From Sorghum bicolor (lineage: Eukaryota > Streptophyta > Magnoliopsida > Poales > Poaceae), in NCBI RefSeq assembly GCF_000003195.3, contig NC_012874.2:62811768-62875767 (forward strand): a DNA stretch of 64,000 bases. Direction: 5' to 3'. Below, in pieces: positions 46,990 to 57,812 of this stretch. A program made the position numbers and the translations under genes. Every line of letters starts with the position of its first letter. Positions within the stretch are counted from its first letter, which is position 1. The notes beneath the pieces are model-generated. The model saw only the letters and a program-made list of their open reading frames with translations. It did no database searches and was not told where the DNA came from.

Positions 46990-47660
46990 TAGTCATTTGG
47001 GAGATTTTTCATGTACGGTCTGATGTGTTTTTAAAGCACAGTGCACAAATAATTTTGATATCCATTACTGGGCTGCTATATTGCTTAAATGAGCAAGATC
47101 ATATTTTGGATTTAGCCTTGTTTCATGCCTTTGCAGGCTAATTTGTACATCCTCTAATTTAGTTTTTCTGGATGGTACTTCGGGTGAGGTGATCCATCGT
47201 TGTCATTGACTATAGCAGAAGGACCCACTTTCTCCAGCGAAATGGACCCAAATTCAGGTTAGCTCATGCTCAAATAATAATATTGAATTCTTATGGTCCA
47301 ATAACAGCTACACCTAAGGCCTTGTTTAGTTCACCCTGAAATCTAAAAAGTTTTCAAGATTCCCGTCACATCGAATCTTGTGGCACATGCATGAAACATT
47401 AAATATAGACGAAAATAAAAACTAATTACACAGTTTAGCTGTAAATCACGAGACGAATCTTTTGATCCTAGTTAGTCCATGATTAGATAATATTTGTCAC
47501 AAACAAACGAAAGTGCTACAGTACCGAAAATATTTCACTTTTCGGAACTAAACAAGGCCTAAGAAAATGATTCAATTTGATCATGATGACCTTATTTGTA
47601 ACCTAACTGGGATGAAATAATACTCAGATGATGCAGCTTCAGATTTGGGCCTATGCTTCG
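46990..47660 (+). repeat. tandem duplication, unit 1 (with MITE)
   Basis: Unit 1 shares ordered blocks with 47740-48150: ATTACTGGGCTGCTATA, CCTTGTTTCATGCCTT, GGTACTTCGGGTGAGG, GATCCATCG, TTAGCTCATGCTCAAA, AATAATATTGAA and AACCTAACTGG. It differs by the Tourist-like MITE at 47318. Confidence 0.75.
47318..47559. mobile_element. Tourist-like MITE, 242 bp, TAA duplication
   Basis: The ends are GGCCTTGTTTAGTTC and the inverse GAACTAAACAAGGCC. TAA at 47315-47317 and 47560-47562 is a 3-bp duplication, as in PIF/Harbinger-derived MITEs. The matching place in the second unit (near 48038-48050) lacks the insert. Confidence 0.88.
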
Positions 47661-47739
47661 ATAGTATACCCCATTCATACATAGATAAAGCATTTTAGTA
47701 TGTGTGTCACATATTACACTTCACAACTCATATTCATTA

Positions 47740-48150
47740 ATTGTTGACATTTTCCTGTATGATCTGATATATTTTTCAGGCACGTATATATATTCATTAT
47801 GGATTACTGGGCTGCTATAGTGATTAAGCAACGACGATCAAGATTGTGGTTTAGGTTTGGCCTTGTTTCATGCCTTCACAGGTTCTGTACATCCTCTGCA
47901 ATAGTTTTTCTAGACTAGATGATACTTCGGGTGAGGCGATCCATCGCAGCAAAAAGACCCGCTTTCTCCAATGAAAGAGAGTCAAATTCAAGTTAGCTCA
48001 TGCTCAAACAATAATATTGAACTCCTTCAATCCAACACCAGCTAGGCCAGACAAAATGATTTTATCATAATGGTCCTATTTCTTTAACCTAACTGGAGTG
48101 AAGTAACATACTCAAATAATGAAGCTTCAAATTTTTGTCTGTGCTCCAGT
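47740..48150 (+). repeat. tandem duplication, unit 2
   Basis: The second copy of the non-coding unit, without the MITE. It is diverged from unit 1 at many sites, so the duplication is old. Confidence 0.75.
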
Positions 48151-48473
48151 GTAATCTTGAAGCCTCTGTCTTTTATTGAATTTGTACACAAATCATGTTA
48201 AGTGCATGCCATTTTGCTGCTTATGTCACCTAAAGAATACATACAAGACATCAGGTTTATGTGGGCATCCAATGCCTTTGCCTGTCCATCTCTTCAATGC
48301 AATGACTTGATCACGCAGGCCCTTGATATAATTTCAATCTTATTGTCGATAATCTGCATGTAAACCTATGTCTGCTTATTCACTCACGCACTATGTATAT
48401 GACCAGCAGCTGCTGTAGCCATGGGCTACCAGCATCACCACTGTATGCCTAAGGCTCTCTATTCCCACCAAAA

Positions 48474-48514
<41 letters not shown>

Positions 48515-48716
48515 CCATGCAAATAATTGCATTCATGACATGCGTGCCTTAACTAAATGAATCTTGACAGAGTGCTTACCCATCGCGCGCAGGGCGCGCG
48601 TTTCCATAGTATAAATTACTAATGAACCAATGTTCTAGATTTCAACATTATAGCAATTGAGATGAGAAGTGTTACTCAAGCTGTACAAGAAGATCTTCAA
48701 CCACCTCAATTCCATT
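48151..48716. other. non-coding sequence with a GT microsatellite
   Basis: A (GT)n tract spans about 48476-48511. The rest shows nothing recognisable. It ends at the poly-T of the LINE. Confidence 0.6.
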
Positions 48717-48964
48717 CCATTATTTTTTTAGATAAAGGATAGTTTATATCCGGCTTCATCTACCAACAAGTAAAATTAGGCTAATTATTACAAAGTACGA
48801 ACACACATCCGACACACCACTTTCAAAGTTTACACTGTTAACTTTGAACGAAATAGGAAGTAGAGTTTCAACTAAGAGAGACCAATAAACCTATTTGACA
48901 GCCAACCATTTAAACTAAAGAAATGCAAGGTCGACGACTCAAGATGACTTCCAATATGAATGAG

Positions 48965-49639
48965 CTAGTCCCATGAATCATCACGCCGCTGCAGTCTTGC
49001 CCATTGGCGTAGCCAATGTGTTCCCCAGAAGAGTACCTGCAAAAAAGTTTTTAGTCTACTTTTGTCAAAAATCACTTCGTTTTGTGTTATCCAGATTGTC
49101 CAATATAAAGCCGATGTTGCCGTTAATAACAAAGAATTATGCAGGTTATCCCCCAACTTGAACCAATGATCAAATAAATCCTCTATGCTAAGAGGGGGTG
49201 ATATCTGAAACATTAAATGTACAACACGCCACATAAATTTGGCATAAAAACAACCAAAAAAGAGGTGATGAATAGTTTCCGTAGAATGGCAAAAGCTACA
49301 TCTCGTGTCACCATTCGAGTTACGACGAGCGAGGTTATCTTTTGTTAAAATCACACCTCTTTTTAAGTAACACAAAAATGTCTTTATTTTTCTAGGGACT
49401 TTGATCTATCATAGATCTTGTGACACTCTGACCCCATTGTTATTTAACGCAACATACAAAGAACTCATTGAAAAAATACCTAATGAATGTAAAGACCAAA
49501 CAAAAACATCTCTTTCTCCTTGTAAATTCACTTCATGTAGAGAAGCAACAATTTGTTGGGGAGATGCTCTCCGCACTCCCCAGCAGTACGGTGAATAGTG
49601 AACCTTCTCACTCGGTGCCGTGAGAGGTCTGAGCTCCAA
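48965..49639 (-). pseudogene. LINE ORF2 C-terminal part (zf-RVT)
   Basis: This is the C-terminal zinc-binding region of a plant LINE reverse transcriptase. TRCSFCHSTETIHHLFFGCFYAKFMW (in part) at about 49310-49235 is the zf-RVT signature, with C-x2-C and H-x4-C spacing. It continues to WIT.NEVIFDKS near 49090. The upstream frame (to 49553) has VFVWSLHSLGIFSMSS. A break between frames lies near 49400, and bases 49554-49639 belong to the Tat LTR. Confidence 0.8.
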
Positions 49640-50338
49640 CGGACAGCAGGCTCACTAGTAGGTGAAAACAGTGAATGCTCTCTCCTCTTTATTAATGGCG
49701 GTATCGCGCCCCTTATATAGGGCCTGGAAACCGATCTAATGACATTTACATAAATGCCCCGTGACGGTGGGGGAATATTCCAGTATATTCTTTCATCGCA
49801 GTCTACTGACCCTAATACACCTGCGTAATTTCACATTAAGCCCTTCGTTCATCCTCTGACTGGGGCCTCAGCTGACCGGAGGCTTGGATCCTCCGCCCAG
49901 TTGCGGATCCTCCGACGCTTTGGTGCCGGAGGTTCCTCGGCCCGGCTGGGCCGGAGGTTGCTCGACCCGGCCACCCCGGGAGCTCCTCCTTAGCCTGGTC
50001 CAGTCGGAGGTTCCTCGGCCTGGCTGCGTTCTCGCCATCCTCGGACCCGGGAAGGTCCCCCGGGGGTTCCTCCTTAGCCTAAGCGAGTCGGAGGTCTTCG
50101 GCCTGGCCGCGTTCTCGCCATCCTCGGACCCGGGAAGGTCGGAGGTTCCCCCCTTTCCTTGTTTGTGGGCCTCCGCCGGTGTCTCAGTCCATGCACACAC
50201 TTAGCACGACCAGACGAGTCGTCAACATTAGTATTTTCCAGTGAAGGATATCCTTCGACGCTTCAGGCGTCGGAGGTTCCTTGGGTGAAGGATAACCTTC
50301 GACGCTACCAGGGGGAAGGATGCAGCTGTTCCCCAACA
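49554..50338 (-). repeat. 3' LTR of Tat element
   Basis: A 785-bp LTR, TGTTGGGGAGATG to CCCCAACA. A minus-strand TATATAAGG word lies at 49711-49720. The words GGAGGTT and CTTCGACG recur many times inside it. Confidence 0.95.
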
Positions 50339-50600
50339 GTTCCCCCCTTTTTGGGCTAATGGCACTCCTGCGGTCCATGTGCTCAAAAACATGCCGCGCT
50401 GCGGAGGCTACGAGCACGGTTGCTGCCTTCCCCCCTGGTGCGCAGGATGTGCTTGTTAGCATTGCTGGAAAAATGCTTCTTTTACTTAGTCATAATTTCC
50501 TTGGTTTGTTTGTTTTGCAAGGATCCTATGGTCATTACTGTTCTGATACCTTGTTATCCTTCGCGATTTATATTTCGGAGGTTATTATAGTCGTTGGAGT

Positions 50601-50709
50601 TAGCCGTTGGTGATGGAGAATCGCAACGGTCGGGCCGAATCCTCCGCTTTTAGCCGTTGGGCGCGGGGAATCGCAACGGTCACGTGGTCGCAGGCCCCCC
50701 CCTATAAAA
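50601..50709 (+). promoter_or_regulatory. promoter of the Tat antisense gene
   Basis: TATAAAA at 50703-50709 is 138 bp upstream of the antisense ATG. Upstream are two copies of a 30-bp block, 50601-50630 and 50651-50680, with TAGCCGTTGG at the start and GAATCGCAACGGT at the end, exactly 50 bp apart. Each block holds an AACGG core in both orientations. A G-box, CACGTG, follows at 50681-50686. The AACGG pairs resemble MYB-type sites; that reading is inference. Confidence 0.65.
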
Positions 50710-50846
50710 GGGGATGCTGGGGAGCTTTGAGCTCTCACCCCTGCCTCGCTTTGCCTGCACACTTTCCTTCGCCACATATTGCTCTCTGAGCTGCTCGCGC
50801 GCCTTTTGGTTGTGTTTAGTTCCCAAGTGTTTTCGGAGGTTTTAAG

Positions 50847-53800
50847 GTGGCTCAACTTCCTCCGCCGCGTCCTTCGAGGTCAGATTTTTCTGGTCCTTTG
50901 CGCAATTTTCTTAGTGTGAGGTCTGGAGGTTGGCTGCGGAGGTTTGAGGAGTGGATGCTTGAGGTGGCCGCAGCTCAAGATCTGGAGGAGACGTTATCTG
51001 ACGTCGAAGCTTCTGTTGGTGACTTGGTCAGTGCGAAGGAGTTTGAGGAGATGGCGGCGATTACCTTTGAGTTTGGGCAGTCGACTGTGAGGACGGAGGA
51101 TATTGCCGATATGGTTGAGGCTAGATTTTTCAAGGATGGTCGGGCGGAGGCTCCTCCTGCGGGTCAAACGGTGCCTGCACCCGGGGAAGGTTATGCGGTG
51201 GTTTTTAGGGATTTCTTCACCTGCGGGCTTCGGATGCCTCCGTATCATTTCCTTCGCGAAATGATGGAGAGTTTCAACGTGGAGCTACAGCATTTCAGCC
51301 CCAATGGGATACTAACCCTTAGCAAATTTGCCTGGGCGTGTGAATCCTACGGAGCCATGCCCCATATTGATACTTTCTGCTCGTATTTTGAACTTCAGCG
51401 TCAACCTAAGAAGGTGAAGGATGCTGAAGGTGTTGAGTGCATTGCGCAGTTTGGAAGCTGCGCGTTCATGCCGCGCCGCACAATGCCTGGGCCAAGGTGC
51501 GAGATCTCCTACTGCCAAAAGGGCAAGTGGGAGAAGGATTGGATGAGAGCCTGGTTCTACGTGAAGACCCCCGCTGCGTCGAAGACTTTAGATGATGGCA
51601 GCGTTGATAAAGTTTATCCTTACGCGTCGTTGATGAAGGAGCTGAAGCCTTTCTCGAAGGTTGATCCTTCGCAGGAAATGTCGGAGGAGCGACTGGCCTG
51701 TGATAAGGCATTTGCGCTGGCATGCCGACATTCCGGAGGCCAGGATTTGGTTGAGGAGATGGTCGCTGCTGACTACTGGCCCCTTGGCCGCAGGACCGAT
51801 GAGTTCACCATTGAGATGGTGCAAGTCCCTGTGTTTGGTCCTCCGGAGGGGTTACCGTTTCCCCGGTTTGGCGCGGGTATTCCGGAGGATGAGACCAAGG
51901 AGTCCTTCCTTGATCGAGTGGAGGTTTCCACTCGGAGGATCGTCGGGAAGATCTCGGAGAAGGAGTATCTCCAGCGGAGGTCTGCACTGGGCACGATGCC
52001 CCGCTTTAACCGAGTGTTTGAGGAATTGGGGATTGAATATGAGGATTACGTTGTTCCTCCGGATGTTTTGCTTGGGTTGGAGAAGAAGAAGGATTCCTCC
52101 AAGGCCGTTGCTGCGGCGGAGGCTAGGAAGAGGAAGGGTGGCGGCGCTGTGAAGCAACTTGCTAAGAAGCGCAAGGCGGAGGTTGTGTTGGAGACTCCTG
52201 TGGAGTCTTCCTCCGCTCGTTCTTCTGCTGCCGAGTCTAACTCGGTGGCTTCTGTTCCTGCGGAGGCTGTTCCTGCTGGTGGGGTTCCTGAGGTTGAGGC
52301 CTCACGCGCGGTCTCTTCTATACGCGCGCCTTTCGCGTCCCTTCTGGGGGAGGAGTCTTCCGATGCGGAGGCTCCTGAGGCGAGTCCTGCGCGGGAGACG
52401 AATCCTGCGGTGGCCGAGAGTCCTGCGCGGGAGGCTTTGGCTGGAGGAGGATCTCCGCCGAAGGATGGGCAAGGGGAATCCAGTGATGAGGCAGAGTCAG
52501 TCTCTATTCGGAGGATTAAGAGGGCGGAGGCTCTCCCGCGTCCGGCTGGAGATGGTATAAACTCGTTGTACATGGGTAAATTTTTTGTTGATTCTTGTTT
52601 TTCTTTATGTAATTTTTTTATTGACTTGGTCTCATGTTGTTTATATTTCTTTCAGAGGATGTTTTTGCTGGGTTGGCTACTGCGGAGGAATTGGCCAGAG
52701 GCGCCAGCGTTGCGCAAGAAGGACTTGCTGTTCCTCCGCGGCGTGAGCCTGCGCCTTCTGCGTTGGCAAGTAGGCCTTCGCCTGCTGATGTTCTTGGTCC
52801 CGGTGAGTTTCTTCTTTTTTGTTCAACAGATTGGTTTGTTTTTTGGCATTTTATTCTAAGGTTTGTTTTTGTTTTGCGCAGGTGCTTCTGATCCTTCGAT
52901 CACAGGTTGGACTGATGCCTTGCGCGAGGTTCATTCCTTGGTCGGAGGTTCGTTTTCTGGCCTCCGCCAAAGGTTTTTTGTTTCTTACGATGTTTTTTCT
53001 TACTTGTTTTTGCTTTACAGATCGTTTTCGTCAGAAGCTCCGCGGCATGGACTTTGACACGCTCCTTCGCGTGCAATATGAGCACCATAGCCTTGTACGT
53101 TTGCGATTTGTTATATCTTCCTTCGCGGTTTTTCACTCGGAGGTTTGTTGTAACTATTTATTTTTGAGCAGGGTCATCACATGGCTGCCGCCTTGGAGGA
53201 GCGTTGCTCCCGGGAGGTTATCTGCCGTGATGAGGCGATTGGTGCTCTGAAGAAGGAGAACGAGACCTTGGAAGCTGAGAAGGCTCGTCTGTCGGAGGAG
53301 GTTAAGGAGTTTTCCTCCGTCAGGAAGGAGATTGATTCCCTGAGAAAGGAGAGGGATGACTATAAGGCTGGATCGGAGGTTCTGAAGAAGGAGAAAGAAG
53401 ATGCCGAAGCTTCGGCGGCGGTCCTCCGCACAAGTGTCGCTGAGGCGGGGAGAGTTAGGGACTTAGCCCTGCAGCGAGCCGAGAAGGCGGAGGACATTGC
53501 TGAACGCCTTCGCAAAGAGCTTGACGCTGAGCGGACGTCTGCGGCTGAGCTGCAGACTCGCATACAGAAGGCGGAAGCGGAGGCTGCAGCTATTGTTGGG
53601 CTCTATGCCGACTCGCTTGCGAAGTTTGGGGGAAGCACCTCTGCTCCTCCGCCCGGCGGCGATGTTGGGGCTGCCCTCGCATGGCTGAAGTCTCATATCC
53701 GCATGCTCCCCGACTTTGTCGGAGGTGCTGTTGATTTTGGGGCTTTGGCCGCGGTTAGCTCCTTCGCTAGGCTTTTACGCCGCGGAGGTTGCTCTCACGC

Positions 53801-55110
53801 GGAGGGAGTCGCCAAGGAGGAATTTGCTGCGGCGGAGGACGTTGGCGAAGGCACCCCTAGCCTGCGCAAATCTGTCCGGAACTTTATCAGTTCGTTCTGG
53901 ATTAGGTTTGGGCGGGCTGAGGCGAAGAAGATGGCGGAGGCTCGTCGCGCTGAGGTATTGTTGATTTGTTTTTTTTTCTTTTTGTATTTTGCTTTGCTGC
54001 TTTGCAATGTTACTTAAGATGGGTATTTTGTAGGAGATTGCGAAGAGGGAGGCTAAGGTTGACAAGGCCGGTCCTTCGCGTCCACCGAGGGAGGCGCGTC
54101 CTCCGACCCAGACTGAAGCGGAGGCTCGTGATGCTGGTGCCAAGGCTCCAGAGGGATCTGGTGCCAAGGTTTCAGAGCTGCCCGAGACTTCTGCTCCTCC
54201 TCCGCCTCAGGTGTGAGGCTTGTTAGTTTTTAGGTTTATCTTAGTCTTTTTTGCGTCCAAGCATGTGACGCTTTTTGTAAATAAGGCCGGAGGTTTTGCT
54301 TATTTTGTACAGACTTTTGAGGATGTAATATATTAAGTTGTTTTCAGATAAGCCTTTGTTTTACACTTTGATCCTGCGCAGGTCTCTGGCGGAGGACCTG
54401 CGCAGGATCATTTCATTACTCCCCTTTCGATTTTTTACAAAGGGATTTATGTTTCTGGCGAATTGTGGGAGTACTGGCGAGTTGCCTTCCCTAACATGAG
54501 ATTGGTGGATATGTTCGAGTTTGTTGGATATGATATTGATGGCGAAGGATCTGGATTTATCCAGTCGCTTGCGCGCCGAGGTTCATGGCCTCCGGCTTAG
54601 GTGGTGGTTTTTGTTTTGTTTCTACCTTGCCGTAGGCTATTTGTGTTTTTCTTCTTTTTTTTTATGACTTGGTTTGATGTGTTTATGCAGCCGCCATATC
54701 CCATCCTTCGCATCTTTGGTGAGAAGGATAGGGTACGCTGGGTGTCCGAGGTTTCCGAGGATTTTGCTGAGCCTTTTCTCCATGGATATCCGGAGGTTCG
54801 AAAGCTTCGTAATACGTTTTGGTTTTATCCTTCGTAATACGTTTTGGTTTTAAAGTTGTTATTTTGTGCGCAGGTTGTGAGGTCTGCTCCGTTGGAAGAT
54901 CTTCCTTCGAATTTTGTCGAAGGAAGTTACGTTACCCCGGTGACGTTCAAGCGTGGAGATCTGTATGCGAGGGGTTATCTAGTTGACTGGTGGCGCCATA
55001 AGTATCCTACGCGTAGTATTGATGACTTAGTTGATTTCCTTGTTCGTGATTACTGCGATGATCTTAGGCTTTTTCCAGATTCGTATGTTAGAATTGTGCG
55101 AGGGTCTTAG
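50847..55110 (+). CDS. antisense gene of Tat element (Transposase_28-type), nine exons
   Basis: Proposed exons: 50847-52554, 52656-52802, 52882-52947, 53021-53094, 53172-53954, 54034-54210, 54382-54600, 54691-54795 and 54874-55110. All introns are GT-AG and all phases agree, giving 1,172 codons. Exon 1 carries the gypsy-associated antisense domain at about residues 110-220 (GLRMPPYHFLREMMESF, LQHFSPNGILTLSKFAWACES) and then a Lys/Ala-rich, low-complexity tail with KKRK-type basic clusters. Exon 5 is a long heptad-rich coiled coil (EEVKEFSSVRKEIDSLRKER). Exons 7-9 encode a further part (GELWEYWRVAFPNMRLVDMF; DLYARGYLVDWWRHKYP) that I do not recognise. One in-frame TAG ends exon 7 (54598-54600), so the product may stop there; a TGA at 54214 would end an unspliced form. 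Function is unknown; antisense ORFs at this place are a known trait of Tat elements. Confidence 0.72.
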
Positions 55111-55420
55111 AACCTTCGACGTTTTACGGTCGGAGGATGTTTCTCGTTTTTTGTTGTAAGCTTCTGTTATGTACATTGTATATGGTGAATAAAGATCAGA
55201 CATTTTTACCACATGGTCTCAGCTACCTATAACCTTCGACTTTTTATGGGTCGAAGGATGATTTTATTCTTTCCTTGTAAACGTTGTTTTGTAATGATTT
55301 CTTCATCAATAATAAAGTTTTTAAGTTTGCTACAACCTTCGATCTCATTTTTATTACAACCTTCGCGCTACAGCATTTATATATTGCAACGTCACGGTGG
55401 TGTTGATCCTAAGGATCTTT
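55111..55420 (+). terminator. 3' end region of antisense gene
   Basis: AATAAA at 55188-55193 and AATAATAAA near 55308-55316 are candidate polyadenylation signals after the last exon. Copies of ACCTTCGA and TCGAAGGAT words, inverted relative to each other, frame this stretch and could form small hairpins. Confidence 0.45.
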
Positions 55421-56674
55421 GTGTTGCTGTGGCTTGCTTGTTCTTGATGCTTGATGTTGCGAAGGTGTTGTTGATTTTTTCTTGCGCGGAGGATCGCCGC
55501 TTCTTGGCCTTAGAACCTTCGACTTTTTTGGCGCGAAGGATCCTTCGCTGAATTGTGCTATTTTTTTCCTTTGCTCGACTCCCGTGGAGTGTTGTCGAGG
55601 AGAACCTTCGGCTATCTGAGTCGGAGGTTCTGAAGGGACGTTACGAGACTTCGTGCGATACCCTTCAGAGACCTCTGAGTCTGACTTCCATTGTTTCTGT
55701 TGTGGCTGTACACGACTTTGTGGTCGATGTTCATCACAACGCCGGAGTTCTGGTATTACGAAGCTTCGTGCGATACAAACTTTTGTTGGTGTTGTGAGGC
55801 TAACTCCTGCTTCCATGGTGGCCTAGGATTTTTGCTTTTTGACTGCTAGGTTTGCACTCGATGCTCGGGTCTTTGTATACTGATCCGGATTGAGGGTGGG
55901 GGTAGGGTGAGCCTGGTTTTATAGGCTTTCATGCATTTATTTTATGTACTCTGTTAGGTTAAAATTTATTATCAGGTTATTGATGGTTGTTGTGGTAGTT
56001 GGTTTTGCTGTATCTGGCCGAGGGTTATTGTAGTTATGTTTTATTTTCACACTTTGTTTGTTGGGGGTATGCTTAGAGTAGCAGGATACCTTCAACCTTA
56101 TTTTGGTGAAGGTTGTGTGAATTTTGTTGAGGTCTGTCCTGTGAATGTTAAACCTCCGCTGTCTTTTGGCGAAAATAATATAGTTCCTGATGCCTGATTC
56201 TCCTCAGGTCTTTGTCAGGTTTGAAGGTTTTGCTCCTTCTGGCCATGTTGTGATGCCTGAGAAGGACAGGACTTTTTCACTTTTTGGCCATGTTATCCTT
56301 GCTGCCCGGCTCTTGGCTAGGTCTTTTGCTAAGGATTTGGTGTTTTTTCACCTTTGAGGACGTTCCGAGCTTTCTGAGCTTTTGGATGAAAGCTGCGGAG
56401 GGTCCTTGTGATCACGTGATGTTTTGTCGAATGCTACAGCCTCGTTGCTGGCTGTTTTTTGACTTTTTGGGCTTTGGTTCTGGGGTGGATTCCTCTTTAT
56501 ATTTCAGAGGTTTTTACATAGGTTCTGCCTCGTTAAAAACCTCACCTCCTGGTAGGAGTACCCCTGTGAGGAAAAGAGTGCAGACCTTGGAATGCGGAAA
56601 AGTGGAGAAAAAGAAAACAAGCGTATTTAGGGATGTGGATGCCGCCGCTTATTTTGCAGGGGTCATCCTTACAC
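55421..56674. other. Tat element spacer between antisense gene and integrase
   Basis: About 1.25 kb without a convincing conserved frame on either strand. A minus-strand frame (55816-55409) rich in Ser, Arg and Lys and a plus-strand frame (56284-56844) are open, but I recognise neither. Confidence 0.4.
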
Positions 56675-57812
56675 TCAAATGTAAAATCTTCGTAGATTGT
56701 CGATATTCCACGTGTGGGTGGAGGTTCTACCTTCGAGGTCTTTCAGGTAGAAGGATCCCGACCTTCCCGCTTGTATTGCTGTGTAAGGTCCTTCCCACTT
56801 GGGTTGCAGTTTACCAGCGTTTGGGTGATCTCCTTTTTTTCTGAGCACCAGGTTCCCATTTTGTATGTCTTTTCGTACTACCTTGCTGTCTCTCCATTTC
56901 TTGGTTTCTTGTTGATATCTGGTAATGTTCTCCACTGCCTCAAGTCTTATTGATTCTAAGGTTTCCTTGCAGTACTCTTCATCTTCAGCCAACTGCTGCT
57001 TTATGGAACGCAAGCTTTGGTGTTTGATTTCTTCGGGCAACATTGCCTCTTCCCCATACAAGAGCTTGAATGGGGTGAACCCAGTTGTTCTTGAAACTGT
57101 TGTGTTATGTGACCATACAACTCTGGGTAATTCTTCAACCCATTTGCCCTTGCGTAGGTTGAGCAAGATCTTGGAGATTGCGGAGAATATTGTTCTGTTT
57201 GCTCTCTCGACGGCCCCGTTTGACTCTGGGTGATAAACAGACGCGAAAGCAATTTTGGTTCCTATGTGATGGCAGAATTTCTTGAAGCTGTCTGAATCAA
57301 ACTGCTTCCCGTTGTCAACTGTGAGCAAGCTTGGAACTCCGAATCTGCAGACTATGTTCTGCCAGAAAAATTTTCTGATTGTTTCAGAGGTTATGGTTGC
57401 CAGTGGCTTAGCTTCGATCCATCTTGTGAAGTATTCGATGGCCACGACGGCGAATTTGTTTCCCCCCTGAGCAGTTGGCATTGGTCCTACCAGGTCCATT
57501 CCCCATCTCTGCAACGGCCATGATGCTGGTATGAGCTGGGTTAGTGCTGAAGGTCCTGACTGAATTGGTGAGAAGGTCTGGCAGGCTTTGCATGTCTTCA
57601 CTATTTCTTCAGCATCTTTAATGTGAGTTGGCCAGTAGAAGCCTTGTCTTAATGCTTTAGCAGACAACGCGCGAGGTCCAATGTGAGACCCGCATATCCC
57701 GGAGTGTATCTCTTGTAGGAGTTCTCTGCCCTCGCTTTGTGATATGCATCTCAGCAAGGGTTGGACTACGCCTTTCTTGTACAGGATCCCGTCAATGGAG
57801 GTGTAATTCCTT
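56675..57812 (-). CDS. Tat Pol, RNase H end and integrase
   Basis: The frame runs from the deletion junction near 57810 to 56675. It opens with a short piece from the end of RNase H ([10 protein letters not shown]) and then the integrase. The HHCC zinc domain has His in [10 protein letters not shown] and the pair CKAC (about 57710-57580). The catalytic core has Asp in WGMDLVGP (near 57496), Asp in LTVDNGKQF (near 57316) and Glu in GAVERANR (near 57208), with spacing 59 and 35 residues, so the DDE triad is intact. The C-terminal region ends [11 protein letters not shown]; no chromodomain is seen, as usual for Tat. Because of the upstream deletion the reading frame is not joined to RT. Confidence 0.88.

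Noticed and set aside
48476..48511. GT repeat as a regulatory Z-DNA site
   Set aside because: It is an ordinary microsatellite with no nearby gene.
49868..50204. Identical 106-110-codon frames in both LTRs as a gene
   Set aside because: They are identical only because the LTRs are identical; the frames have no domain and exist on both strands.
51466..52573. Minus-strand frames inside 50.9-52.6 kb
   Set aside because: They are shadows of the plus-strand antisense gene, with low-complexity Ser/Ala/Arg content.
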